Source: Hyaloscypha bicolor E
Taxonomy: Eukaryota > Ascomycota > Leotiomycetes > Helotiales > Hyaloscyphaceae
DNA: 64,000 nt
Assembly (NCBI RefSeq): GCF_002865645.1
Contig: NW_020194589.1
Span: 1,348,812 to 1,412,811, forward strand
Direction of reading: 5' to 3'
Within the stretch, counting starts at the first letter, position 1; every line of letters starts with the position of its first letter. The notes under the pieces were generated by a model that worked only from the letters and a program-made list of their open reading frames with translations, made no database searches and was not told the origin of the DNA. Positions 1 to 13,900 of the stretch are shown in pieces. The position numbers and the translations under genes were made by a program.

Positions 1-3000
1 ATTTAGCTATAAATAATATTTCTATTAATACTATAATAGGTTTCTTATTAAGAAAAGAGGAAAAAGAGGTAAAAATAGCTAAAAAGGTTTTCCGAAAACA
101 AGCTAGAATAAAAGAAAAGCTATCCTATATAAGAGGCTAGAAAAATATTACTTTAAGAAATAATAAATAAGGAAATAGCCTAGCTAAGGATATAAATATT
201 AATACTTCCGGAAATAAATAAGACAAATTAGGAACCTAATATATTCTTAACTATAATAAATATAAGACTTCTAAAGTTAATAATATTTTAATAAGGCTAC
301 TAAAAAAAGTAATTATTCTATTTCTAAAAACTTAGAAAAAAATAAAAATACTTATTAATACCTTAAAAATACTAGATCTAGCTATTATATTTTAGAACTA
401 ATAAGTTAAAAATAATACTTCCTATTTTACTATTTTATAAATAGAAAATATTATTATATTAAGTATAGTTAGATATACTAGAAAATCTATAAAGCTAGTA
501 ACTGCGGCTTATATAATAGATAGAATATTTAAGGAATTAGAAATACTAGTTTAGATATCTAATACTAATAAAATTATTTAATTTAAAAATAATAGTATTA
601 ATATTCGAATATTACTAGCTTATAAGTATATTATATAATCTTTATACCTCTGATTTATATTTTAAGAACCTCAAGAAAGTATTAAATATAAAGAAATAAT
701 TAATATTAGGGCTAAAATTAATATTTTTTCCGAAAAAATCTCTAGAAATATTAGTAAAGTAATATATAATATTATAAATTATTAAATATTTACTATTACT
801 GGGGCAAAATTTGAATTTATAGAAATAGTAAAGCTTAGAGCTAAGATTATAAATAAAGTAAGATATAAAGATATATTCTTTCTAGTTAAAGAAGTTCTAA
901 AAATTCTATTTAGTTAATTATTCTTAGTAAAAATAAAAATAAAAATTATATATAGAAATAATAGTTCATAAGATAGAAGATTTACTAACCCTAAAAATAA
1001 CTAGAATATTTATACTATTATAATTATTTTATTTTTAAAAAATACTAGAAAATAAAAGAAAATAATAGTTTAAAAATACTAAGTTTCTAGAGTTAAGAAA
1101 TTAAGTAATATAGAGCAGGAAACTAAAAGTAAAAAGGAAAAATAAAGTCTAGTATTATAACTAGTAGTAATATTAGGGGAAATAGGAAAATACCAGGATT
1201 TCCTATAAATTCTTTTATTTTGAGTTTAGGAGTTCAGAAAATTAATAATATTTTTTAGAGAAACTAAAGCAAAAAAGACTCTAATTAGAATATTATTAAA
1301 AATAGTTCCAGATTTAATAAAAAAGGAAATAAAAAGGATATTAAATAAAGATATTTCTAAAGAAGAAATAAAGTAGTATTTCCTAATAATAAAGAAATAT
1401 ATTTCTAAAGCTAAGAAATATAAAATTTAAGATTAGAAAAGATTCTGAAATATATAAGAGCTTAAGGAAAGTATATTAAAATACTAAATAAAAAGGCACT
1501 TTCTATATCTAATTAGGAAAAAGCTAAATAGAAAAGTTATAAATTCCGGAGATTAGATAAAAAAAATACTAGAGAAAATAGCTATAGCTCTTAAAGAAAA
1601 AGATAATAATTATAGTCTATTTCTAGTTACAGGAATATATAAAATAAAAAATAAGAAGATTTAACTAGTAAATACTAATAATAGAACTAGAGAAGGCCCT
1701 AGTAAATATCCGGACTAGTTTAAGAGATCTAAAGCTAGAGAATACTTATAGAAATATACTAGGAAATATAAGAATTATCTTTTACTAAGGATATTAGCTA
1801 TTTTAAGAGATTTATAACTTATTCCAAAATGCCTTAAATAATTAGATATTAGTAACTAGCTCTAGGGGAAAAAACTAGCTATATTTCAAGAATTAATAAT
1901 TAATTAAGAAAGTATAATTATATTTAATTAGAAAGAAATAGGAAAAGTCTATAAAAATATTAGCTTACTTATTCTAATTAAGACTATTAAGTATAAGGCC
2001 TAGTAAGAAAAGAATTTCCCGTATTTTAAAGCTTTAGTACTAATAGTAGTAAAAATATTACTAGAATATCTAGATTATAGAATTCTTAAGAAATATAATA
2101 GATCTTACTAAAATTCATAGTTCTTAGTTATAAAGAAAGTTACTAGAACTTATAGACTAATTAATACTATTATAAAAATGAATTTAGTAACCCTATAAGA
2201 TACTAACTTATTCCTATTTACTAATAAGATCTCGAAGGAATTTACTAAATATACTTATATTTTTCTAATTAATTTCTTTTCTAGATATAATTAATTTATA
2301 TTAGATACTTATAATAAAGATTTAATTATATTTATAATACTTCTAGGGCTATTAAGAATAACTATACTATTTCAGAAAGCTACTAATTCTATTATATAGT
2401 TTATATGAATTATTATAACTATTCTAGAGAATCTATTTCCTAAAATTACTATACTATTTATTAATAATATTAGAATTAAGAAACCTTATATAAACTATAA
2501 TAAGTAGCTTATTTTACCCGAAATTTGGTATTTTATATTTAAATACTTTTAAAACCTAGATATAACCTTAGATAAAGTTAAATAAGCTAGAGCTAGTATT
2601 AGAGAAAAATTATAGTTCTATTATAATAATATAATTATTATTAGCTTTATCTATAGAGTACTTAAAAGAAGCCCTTTAAGTTCAGGAATTACTAAGATCT
2701 TGAGATAGAAATATTATAATAGTATAATTAAAAGCAAGGCATTTATTAGAATTAATATTTACTATTATATTTGAATTAAAGGCTTTATAATTATTACTAA
2801 ACCTATTTACTACTTAATAAGAAAAGATATAATATGAAACTAGGATAATAAATAAAAGCAAGCTATATAAATCCTTTAAGAAAAGCTTACTATTACTTTA
2901 ATACTCTATAAGTTATATTATAATCTATTAGAAGATTAGGGAATAATTATATTAGTAATAAATACTAGCCTAGATAAATAGAGCAGAACTCTTAGTTAAT

Positions 3001-4240
3001 ATAATAATAAAGGAAAAAAGAAAGTTATATAATATAAGTCTAGAATTTAAAATAATACTAAATAAAAATATAATACTATTAAGAGAAAATACTAAGAGCT
3101 AGTAAAATATTTATAGAAAATATAATTCTAGCTATATAAAATTTATTTTATTCTTAAACTAGATACTAATATACTTATTATATAACTAAGTAAAGCTATT
3201 ATTTTTCTAGAGCTCTAGTTACTTACTAGCTAATATGGATTTAATTATTTGACTTTAAAGTTAAGTATATTAAAAGAACCAAGTATACTATTACTAATAA
3301 ATTATTAAAATACCTATAGTAAAAAGATAATACTAAAGATAATAAGGATATTAATAAATAGTTAGTAATAAAGCTTAATATTATTAAAATAATACTTATT
3401 AGATAGAAAGTTTGGTTAAAGGAAGTAATTCCGGTTTAGTTATATAATATTATTTTAAGAAATCCGATTTCCAAACCCTTTATTAGATATTTAGATAATA
3501 GTATCTAGTTACTAGAGATTAATAATTAAAGCCTTACTATATCTGAAAGCGAATTAGTAATATTAAAAAATAATAAAATTCAGAAGTTATATAGTAAAAG
3601 CCATAGCCTTTTATATATAACTTCTAGTAAAATAGTAAATAATAATACTAACTCTTATACTTTACTTAATAACCCGACTATTTTATTAGATTCCTTAAAT
3701 AATAGCTATTCCGAATAATACTAGAATATTATATAATATCTTATAATATTTTCTAGACTAGAAGAAATATCTAGAGCCGAGTTTCGAAAGTTAAATAAAG
3801 AAGCTTTAAATTATAGTATAAGAGATTAATTACTATAGAGAATTATATCTAAAGTATATTTGCCTTAGCTTATTATTAATAATTAAGAGTAAAGGAAAAT
3901 TATTATTAAAGAACTATATAATAAGATTAGATATATAAGAAAGAAAAGTATCTTTTACTTAGTAGCTAGCCGCTATTACTAGGAAGATTATTATAACTAT
4001 ATACGGAAATATATTAATATTTATAAGATTTATTAGTATAAGAGTAAAAAAAAATAAAAAGAAGCTCTATATTTAATAAAAGCTATATTTCTTTTCTATT
4101 ACCTTAGGATTAATATAATTAAACTACTAGACTATAAAGAATATAACTCGCTAGTTATTACTAGAAATAATTTCTTAGGATAAGTTAAAGCTAGATCTTT
4201 AAAGAACTTAACTAGTAAGAAAATTACTAAGTTTATTTAG
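1..4240 (+). mobile_element. RIP-degraded Ty3/Gypsy retrotransposon, pol region (left part)
   Basis: Very AT-rich with no surviving long reading frame. Allowing for C-to-T and G-to-A change, the plus strand still resembles Gypsy pol in the usual order: reverse transcriptase at about 2,030-2,490 (the stretch after the catalytic site reads like the usual IGVKGP-type segment), the end of RNase H at about 3,220-3,310 (DFKVKYIKRTKYT-like), then the zinc-binding N-terminus of integrase at about 3,890-4,050 (YYW...IYKI-like). Polymerase and RNase H before integrase is the Gypsy order. The copy starts left of the window and continues after the inserted LTR at 4,538. It cannot encode a working protein. 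Family assignment rests on reading through mutated codons by eye. Confidence 0.75.
3582..3625. repeat. Dispersed palindromic repeat, copy 1
   Basis: A 44-bp near-perfect palindrome whose arms contain AGTTATATATAAAAGG or a one- to two-base variant. The same palindrome recurs at 10,221-10,260, 16,161-16,201 and 20,243-20,283. This copy lies inside the Gypsy relic between RNase H and integrase. Confidence 0.7.
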
Positions 4241-4537
4241 TGTTGGTACAGCTGTTCCTCTGGGAGTCACGTGCGTAGTCACGGGACACGGGACATGGGC
4301 AATGGGCAATGGGACATGGGCAATGGGACATGGGATACGGGACATGGTCATGTGACCTCGCGTCCCATTGGTGACTCGACCAGTAGACTAGACCCCTTTA
4401 GGCTTAGCAGATTTAGGGATCGCATATCAACACCACGATACTGCGATCCCTACTTCTGAACAACAACTTCACCAACCTTACGCAAATAGCACTTCCACGC
4501 CTACGTGACGGTGCCATGCGTTCCTGGTGAACCGACA
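4241..4537 (+). mobile_element. Undamaged solo LTR nested in the Gypsy integrase relic
   Basis: A 297-bp block of ordinary base composition inside very AT-rich DNA. It begins TGTTGG and ends CCGACA, the inverted TG/CA ends of an LTR. It is flanked on both sides by the direct repeat TTTAG (4,236-4,240 and 4,538-4,542), a 5-bp target-site duplication. Removing it rejoins the integrase relic. RIP-damaged relatives lie at 16,324-16,622, about 20,406-20,600 and 20,845-21,112, where the first bases TGTTGGTAC become TATTAGTAT or TATTAATAT. It contains short tandem GGGACATGGGCAAT-like repeats at about 4,283-4,346. Its kinship to the LTR in the tandem copies suggests a Copia element. A 62-codon frame at 4,271-4,459 is not a gene. 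Confidence 0.9.
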
Positions 4538-5500
4538 TTTAGGAAAAATTATTTATAGATATGATTTATTTAAATAGCTTAAGGTAAATAGCAAATCAGA
4601 ATTCAAAGAAGTAGTAATTTAGGAACTTAATAAGCTAGGAATTAATAGAATTATTATTTTGGCCTATAATTCTAAAGGAAATAGTATAATTAAAAAAGAA
4701 TATTAACTAATTATTCAAGTACTTATAGTACTTATAATAAGTAAAAAGAAGCCTTAGGTAGATTTACTATTATATATTCTATTTACTAATCGAGTTACTA
4801 TATATAAACTAACTAGATTTATTTCCTTTTATATAGTTTATAATAGAGAAATAATATTACTTATAGAAATATACTTTCTAATCTAGAGAATACTTAGATA
4901 AAATAAAGTTTATAATAGAGAAATATTTCTAGAGATATATATAAAGCAAATATAGATAAGAAATAAAGATATTAAAAAAGCTAGAATAAAGAAAAATAAA
5001 TAATACTAAGAGGAAAAGAAGTAATTTAATACTATTTACTAGATTTATTTAAAGCCTATTTCCGAAAAGAATCTAGTTCTCGTATATAATATTAAATTAA
5101 TAAATTAAAACAAGTTAAGAAATATAAAGCTATTATATTACTGGCTTAGCTTATATAAAGTAAGGTATATAGATTAACTAAAAAGATACTATATACTAGA
5201 AAAACTTAATAGTATTATATTTTAAAAAATATATATTAGGAATTAATTTAAGTAATTTATTAAAAGAAATAGATTCTAGTATTTTCCTAAAAATAAAGTT
5301 AATAATAAGTATATATCTATAAATAAATATTTTAAGACAAATATAAAACTAGAAAAGAAAATAATTATAAAGTATTATAAGTAAAATAGTATTTAAGAAA
5401 TCGAGAAAGCTACTAGTATTATTATATATATTTTAAAATTACTAGAATTAGAAAAAGTAAAATATATTTCTTTTATAGAGAATTAGAAAGAAGTATCTAA
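4538..5500 (+). mobile_element. RIP-degraded Ty3/Gypsy retrotransposon, integrase remainder
   Basis: This continues the integrase core interrupted at 4,240. Read with RIP in mind, about 4,590-4,720 resembles the SEFKEAV...LGI...AYNSKGN segment of fungal Gypsy integrases, and about 4,790-4,900 resembles the following T-FSPFYIVYGRE segment. The right end is not sharp: no LTR or polypurine tract is recognisable, so 5,500 is approximate. Confidence 0.65.
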
Positions 5501-8500
5501 TAATAGGAGCTTTTCTTAACCTAAAATAAAGCTTATTATCTTTAATTCTTTATATATCTTTTATTTTTTCTTTCTAATTATTATTTATAACTTTTAGAGA
5601 ATATTATTATTAGACTATTATTCTAGAAATTAAATAAGCTTTACTATTACTTATTTCTTATTATTATCTAATTACTATTACTAGATAGTATTCTTAATAT
5701 ATGAAATTCTATTACTAGATCTTGGGAATTAAATATAAAGAATTTCTTTTAGTATAAAAATAAATAGAGAATCGAGAAATTATTTTATAAACTCTTAACT
5801 CCGAATTATAGTAATAAATAGTAATTATATTTGAAATTAGGGAAAGAAGAGAAAAAGAAAAGAAGTTTTTTATATATATCTTACTAAACTAGAAATCTTT
5901 TAAAAGCTTTACTTATTCTTTTAACTAGTTATTCTTACGGCTTATACCGGTCTAAAGCTTAACTATAATATTTATAAATCTTAACTTTAACTTAAATTAC
6001 TATTATAAGTTTCCTTATAATATCTAAATAAACTTCTTAATTAGAAGTTATATATAAATAAAATAGCTAAATTAGAAGCCCTATAAAAGGAAAGGAAAAC
6101 CTTATTAAATCTAATAATTATTTCCGAAAGTACTTAATAATATATAATTCTGAAAATTTATTAGATATTAGATAAACTAGATTTGCCTATTTAAAGCCTA
6201 TCCTATACTAGAAAACCTACTTCCTCTTTAATATAACTATAGCTATTCTTAAAATTCATATTAAGGCTTAGTTAGTATATTATATATTCCTATTTCTATA
6301 TAAAAAGAATTTCTCTTATATAGAATCTATTCCCTAATTAAGATATTATTTTATTACTAGAAACTAATTATTTCTTTAAAAAGCTAGTATAATTTACTAA
6401 TTCTTGCTATTAATCTATTTCTTACTATTAAATATTATCTAAATAATTCCTATATCCTTAATACTAATTCGGAATACCTAATCTTTTTATATTCTATATT
6501 AACTTTAATATTAATTATTCCAAATTTAATAATAGTACTATAAATTCTATTTATATTATTTTATAATTCTTTTTTTTATATACCCTAATATCTTTAGTAT
6601 TACTTTTATAAATATAGATATTACTTTAAAGTTCTAACTAACTAAATAGTTTTATACTATATAAAGTTAATTTTAATAAATACTAAATAAATATAATTAG
6701 CTTTCGGAAGAAATACGAATTAGTTTTAGAAGAAGTAATACCTTATTCTAAGTTATTTCTTAATTCTATTATTCTAATTTCTTTTCTATTAATACTTACT
6801 TTATATTTTCCTAATATCTTTAATATATTTATGTATCTTATTTTTTATATATTTCCTATATTATTTCTCTTTTTTTATATTATTTTTTAAGTTAATAGAA
6901 ATATCTCTAAATAAATAAGAAGTCGGGATATATTTATATTATAAAATTTTCGTTATTTCCTTCTATATTCTAATATTTTAGATATTATTACTATATTTAT
7001 ATTTATATTATATTACTTTCTTATTTCTTTATTATTATTATTTAGTTTAACCTGCCTTAATTATTTCCTTAATTATATTTCTTTAAATATATATATTCGT
7101 ATTCTTTTTAATAATAAAAGCCTAACTTTATATTTTACTTTTTATAATTATTTCTAATTTATAATTATATTATCTTAAATATATCTAATTATTATATCTA
7201 CTTTTCCTATTATATATATTACTATTTTAGCTTTATTTTTCTTATTAGGAAAAAAAAACTCGAATATATATAATATTTTTATATAATTTAAGATTATTCT
7301 AATTTACTTTTTATTTTGGAATATACTTAAAAGAAATCCTTATAACCTCGAAAACCTTTAATTCTATAACCTATAACTATTATACTAATAATACCTTTAT
7401 AACTTATTAAGAATAATAAAATGGCTAAAGAATAGATTTCTTAAGTTAGTAAAGTATAATAGCTAGTTCTTATAACCCGCAGTATTATTAAAAGCCTATA
7501 GATTAATAGTATTAAAGTTTAGAGTATTAAAGGAATTTAAGTAGTTATAAAAGGCCTACTAATACCAGAAAAGATAGCTATAATTACCGAATTTAATACG
7601 AATATCCTAGATAAGCTAAGTAATATATATAATAAGCTCTTAAAATAGAAAACCTTTATTAGAAACAGAATTAGACTAGAATTAACTAAGAAGAAACTAA
7701 AGAACTACTAAGCTAATAATAGGGAATTCGAGAATATTATTAAAGGTATTTCTAAAGGCAAATAAGAGAAGCTTAATAAGATTAAGACTATAATAAATAA
7801 TCTTAATACTAAGAGTTAGAATAGAATTATATTATATAATAAAGCTTTTAGCTAATATATTAATAATATCTATAATAATCTTAATAAAAATATCTATAAG
7901 AAGTTATACTTTTTTTAAAAAATAAAAGCTTTAGTATATAAAGCTATTTAGTAAATTAATAAAGCTACTTTAGAGTATATTAAGGATAAGAAGTATTAGA
8001 ATACTAGTATATTTATTAAATTAGATATTATTAAGGTACTTAAATATACTAAAGCTATTTCGGAATATAGAGAACTAGAGTTTAAGCTATTATTAGCTAA
8101 TAATCTTAAGGCTAGATAATATATCTTTAATATTTCCGGAATCCTAATTAAGGGAGTTTATAGTAATAAGCCTTTTCCTGCTTTTCGAAATAAGCCTAAA
8201 GAATGGGTTCCTATTATAATTTTAGCTTTAATTTAACCGGATCTAGCTAAGAAAAATAAAGCTAATTTAATAAAGCCTAATAAGAAAATTACTAGTAAAG
8301 CTAGTAGAACTAGTATAACTAGATAAGAAGAACCTAGTAAGAATAGAAAGTAAGCTAAGCCTAAGACTTCTAATAAATAGCAGAGATCTAAGTATTAAAT
8401 CAAGTATAAGGTTAATAAACTAGAGAAAAGCGAGAAGGAATTCTTTATTCTAAAAAGAAAAATACTATCTAAAAAGACTTTTATAACTATATCTAGAACT

Positions 8501-10840
8501 AAGAAGCAAAAGATTAGGGATATTAAATCCGGAGAACTTAATAAAGGCATTTAGTATACTTATAAGATACTAGCTAAATAGAAGTTAATACTTGCTTAGT
8601 AAAATAAGTATATTTTTAAGAAAATATATAGTAATATTATAGAACCTATTTATAAGTGAGAATATTATAGAATTAATAATAGATTCCTTAAAGCTTCCTA
8701 TATAATATATATTTAGTAACTTACTAATACTTTCTCTATTAATATACGAGAGATTAAAAATACTCTAAAGCTAGTTACTAAGATCTATAAAGTTATTAAA
8801 GGTAAGAAGTATGTTTCTATTATATGAGTAAATAAGGAAATATGAGATTTCTTTTTTAAAAACTAGGAAATTAAGAAATATAGATATAAGTACCGTATTT
8901 CTAATTAATTCTGCTCTAATTTATAACTCTAATTTAATACTATAGTTTCTATTTCTGAGTCTAGTACTACTAATCTAGGTACTAATAGCTATATTTATAA
9001 GAAGAATTACCTAAAGTAAATTAAGAAGCTTAGTATTTAAAAGCTTTTAATAAAGAAAATAGAAATATTATAGTTTTATCTCTAAAAAGATAATATATTA
9101 ATATATAGAGATCTTAGTAATAGCTATTTTATTTTAGCTTCTTAACTTTTAATAGTAGATCTATTAATATAGCTCGGATTTTATAAAGTATTAAGTAAGT
9201 ATCCTATTTACCTAGTTACTTATTCTTAGCTAGCCTAATACTTTACTTCTGGAAATATTAATTATAATTAGTATAAAGGTAATATTAAGGATCTAGCTAT
9301 TATTAAAGCTTTAAGTAGCGAATTTTACTTTAGTAAAAAATATTAGAATATTAGCTATATTTTCCTTATAAACTATAAGAAGGCTATTACCTTTAATAAG
9401 AAGTTCTTTAAAAATATTAATTACTTTTCTATTTCTAATAAATTTAAGCTAGAAGTAGCTAAGGAAATAGGCGAGTATCTATTAAAAGTAGTAGGAGGAA
9501 AGACTCTAAATATAGTCTATTTAACTAGATAAATAAATGCCTTTAGCTAGGTAATCTATTAGTTTGAAATTATAGGAAAGTATTAATTCTCGGATAATAT
9601 ATAAGTTAAAGAATAGCTTAATAATAATTTACTACTTAATAGGCCTTTTACTATAGTTCTAATAAGTCTAGTTATTATTAAGAATAGAATATATAAAAAT
9701 AAATTCTCTTATAAAGTTATTAAAGCCTATTATCTAGAGCTTTTCCTTTTTATTAAAGATTAATTCAAGAATATTATAAATAATATGAAATTCGAAAAAG
9801 CTATTTATTTAGAGTATATTAGTATAGTTTATAATATAATTTGCTATAATAAGCCTCCTTAATACCCTATAGTAAAGGCAGAAATTAAGTAATAGCTAAA
9901 GGCAGATACTAATTAATATAGAGAACTATATTGGATTTAATATAAGAATATAACTAAGCGGATTTGAATTATCTTTAAGCAAGTTCGGGAGTATGAAATG
10001 AGATTATTTAAGGGTAATAAGTCTTATTTTAGGTATATAAAAGAGAAATTAGATTAACTAATAGAGGAGAATTCTGAATATTTTATTATTTCGGACTCTA
10101 AATAAGATTTTTCTATTATTTTTAGTATTTAGGAAATAAGTACAAATAAATAGGAGGTCGGATATAGTATAGCAGGCTATATTTATTAAAAATCATATTA
10201 TTTTAGTAGTTTTAAGGTTTAGGTTATATAGTAAAGGCTATAGCCTTTTATATATAACTTGCAGAAATTATATAAGAAAGCTGGTTTTTCTATAGACTTA
10301 AAGAATAATCCTTTATATATATTTAATTAATTAAGCTTTTATATACTATATACTATTTATACTTTACTATTTATACTTTTAATTTATTATTTTACTATTA
10401 AGTTACGTTTTGTATTCTGGTATACTTTATATGGGTTTTTGTTTTATTATAGTTTCCCTCTTATATTAGTCCTAAAAATATTTAATAGCCTATAAAGAAG
10501 ATATCTAGCTCTTACTAATTAATAAGTAATTAGCTATTTAATTATCTATTTATTTAATTTCTACTATTCTTTAAAACTAACTTCTTTTAGTTCCAAGACT
10601 ATTTTCTTAGAAACTATCTTTTCTACTTATATAATACTTATATCTATAGGACTCTTTCTCCGGAATATATGTTCTATATATGCCCTTAAAGCTCTTTAAC
10701 TACTACTTCGATTTTACTATTAAATTAAGTTCTTTAAGCTTTAGACTCTCCCGGAATTATAATATTTCACTTCCTAACTTCCTAAATTTCTTGTTATAGA
10801 CGAAATATTTAAGGGCAAAATATTTACTTTAATACCTATA
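5500..10840. repeat. RIP-degraded repetitive DNA, family not recognised
   Basis: Extremely AT-rich with no long reading frame and no clear LTR or terminal repeat. About 7,500-10,130 keeps a coding-like texture on the plus strand, with blocks rich in AAG, GAA and CTA codons interrupted by TAA and TAG, so it may derive from a retroelement or transposon protein. No known domain could be recognised. 5,500-7,400 shows no feature. The palindromic repeat at 10,221-10,260 lies near its right end. Confidence 0.5.
10221..10260. repeat. Dispersed palindromic repeat, copy 2
   Basis: A 40-bp palindrome, AGGTTATATAGTAAAGGCTA followed by its near inverse, matching the copies at 3,582, 16,161 and 20,243. 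Confidence 0.7.
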
Positions 10841-10848
10841 ATACCCCT

Positions 10849-10990
10849 AGATATCTAGGATATCTGGTATCTTAATTACTAGATATCTGGTATCTTAATA
10901 ACTAGGTATCTAATATCTTAACCAGGTATCTAAACTAGGTATCTGGTATCTGAACCAGATATCTAAACCAGGTATCTAGATATCTTTACT
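10849..10990. repeat. Minisatellite of ACCAGGTATCTGGTATCT-like units
   Basis: About 140 bp of imperfect tandem repeats built from GGTATCTGGTATCT and AACCAGGTATCT, with ATATCT variants. The unit is about 16-22 bp. It lies between the unrecognised relic and the first Copia relic. Confidence 0.75.
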
Positions 10991-13900
10991 ACTAAATCCT
11001 TTTTATAAACCTATTACAAACTACCTTACCTTTAAACCCCTTCTACTATAAACCACACATATATACTAGAGAGAACCTAAACTCGGTTTAGTATAAATAC
11101 TAATAAGAAAAAAAAACTAATTAAGAAATAAAAGAATAATATTAATCCAATAACTAAAATAAAGGCTAAACTTTAGAAATATATAATTACTAAGATATAT
11201 TAGTATATCTTATATAAGAAAAGTAATAATAATCTATAGGATCTATTTTAGGATAACTTTAAAAACTTTAATACTATAGTATATAGTCTAATTAATTATA
11301 TACTTATATAAAATCTTTGAGCCTAACTTTAGTATAATAGTATTTATATTAAATAGAACTATAGAAACCTTACTATTATATAATTCTTTATTAATCTTAC
11401 CTAAAAAGAAATAAAAAGCATATAAAATAAAACTAATATTATTAATAATAATCTAATTAGAATAGATCTTCTTTAGGAACCTATTATATTAGTTTATCTT
11501 ATTCTAGATAGAACTAGATATAAGAGAACTAGATAATCTTAGTTAAGAAATTAAGCTATTTATCTATTTTCTTTAAATTAAGGCTATTTACTACTTCTAT
11601 TTTTACTATTACTAGTATTATTACTAAACCCGAACTACTATTAATTAGTATCTATTATTTCTGCTAGGAAACTTATTAGGGAAATAATAAAGATATATTT
11701 TAAAATATAAAAGTATAATAGAACTAATAATAGTTTTAATTATAAACTTACTATTTTCCTTAATATTTACTAATATATAAAGTTTCTAGAAAAGATACTA
11801 GTAAGAGCTTTTCCTATTATATTAAAGGGCCTAGTATAAGACTACTTTTATAATAACTAGTTCTTAAGCCATATATATAAAAAGGCTTATATAAATATTT
11901 ATAGCTTTTTTAAAGGCCCCGGTTTCTATTATTAAAATTTAGATAAATAAAATACTATTATTTTAGTAATTATAATAGTAAAGAATTCTAAAAAAAAAAA
12001 TATTTAAGCTTATTCAAATACTAATTAATAACTTATATAAATTATAGTATAGCCTTACTCCTGCTTTATAAAGTACTAAATTCCTATATAATAAGATTAT
12101 TACTTTCTATTAAAGCTTACTAATATACTAATATATAGTCTCGGACTCTTTTAATAATCTCGGCTAGCTTATTAATAAGCTCTAATTATCTATTACTACT
12201 TATAAGAAAAAGTAATAAATTACTACTAAAACCTACTTTATTAATTAATAATACTATTCTCAAAATTCTCTAAACTATTATTTATCCGGAAATTATTAAT
12301 ACGGACCTAATTATAACTTTAAAACCTATAATAACTACTTTAAGTCCCGTAATTATAATAATTATACTTCAAAATTATATTTTATATATAAGAGACCTAA
12401 ATACTACTTATAGAAGCATATATTAAAGAAATAAAAGGCTAAGAAAGCTCGATTTAAAAATAAAAATATTTACTAATTTAGATCCCGAAATACCTGTAGC
12501 TTTAATAAATACTTTAGTAATACTTATATATAATATATTACTGAATTTAAAAAAGAAAAGAATAATAAGAGTAATAAAGATAAACTAGTAAGTAATGCTT
12601 TTAAAGCCTTATTAGTAAAAACAAATAAAAGAAAGAAATATTACTTTAATTCCTATTTAATTTCTATTAAGAGCTTCCTAGCTACTTTTATAGCCTCTGC
12701 TCTTACTATTTCTATAATTAATATCCTTATAAATAACCTTATTTCTTTTTCCCTTATATATTAGATAATAAGAGAAAACTATATCTTAGAGTCTATTAAA
12801 TAAATAAAAAATACTTAGATATTTATAATTAATAATATATTAAGATATAATACTTATTATTTTTATAAAATTATAATTAATACTAGAGCCTCTAGATTCT
12901 TAATTACTAGTTCTAACTAATTCCAAGTTTTATAGCAGACTAATAGTAGTATCTAACTTAATAAAAATACTAAAGATTAAGTTAATATCTAGTTTAGTAT
13001 TAGATTTATATTCTTTATTAGATCTATAATAATAAGAATACTAATTAGGTAAGTATAATTCCATATTATATTTATAAAAACTCTATTTCTACTTAGCTTA
13101 ACTAATATAGATAAGCTAGGAGTTTATTTTAATAATTTTACTAATTATCTTATTACTTTTACTAGATACTTTATACTTATAGTATAATGTTTTAGATACT
13201 TTTTCTTAATTTGAAATACTATTCTATAAAGCTTTATTTATAACTCCTGCTTTCTTATAAAAATCAAATTATAATATCTATACTATTATTTTAGTTATTT
13301 ATTTATTAGTAAACTCCGAAATATACTAGAATAAATAGGCTATAATATTAATATAAAAGCCCTTAAGTACCTTATAAAGTACTATAAGTAATACTAGAAA
13401 TTCGGATAATTACTAGAATAATTTAAGTTTAATCTAAGAGATAATATTAGCTTTAATTACTCTATTATTATTAATATTTTCTATATTTCTAATAAGCTTA
13501 TACTTTATATTATTAATAAAGGCACTCGATATTAAGCTAACTAATAGCTTTAAAATATTAGTATATTATATACTTGGGATACCCTAAAGTAATATTAGAT
13601 TAATATCTATTTAGACTCTTCTAATTAGATTATAGTAAATACTAGAAAATAGTTTATTAGTAAGAAGTTTACTTAGCTTGCAAATACTATAGAAACTAAG
13701 GTCAAAATTATCTCTATAAAAGCTTATAATTTTATTAGAATTATAGAATACTACTATAGCCCGATTTAATATACTTATTTTATTATTATAAACGAAATTA
13801 ATAGAATTAATAAGAATACTATATTTCAAATAGCTTTTAAGGCTATTAATAATTTTACTAAATCTAATAGTATTATTCTAATTCTTTTGGTTTATAGTAT

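Noticed and set aside
4271..4459. 62-codon frame with repeated GNG-WD units
   Set aside because: Lies within the solo LTR; the repeats come from tandem GGGACATGGGCAAT units, not coding selection.
13611..13829. 72-codon minus frame in the Copia relic
   Set aside because: Antisense to RIP-damaged pol; chance frame in AT-rich DNA.
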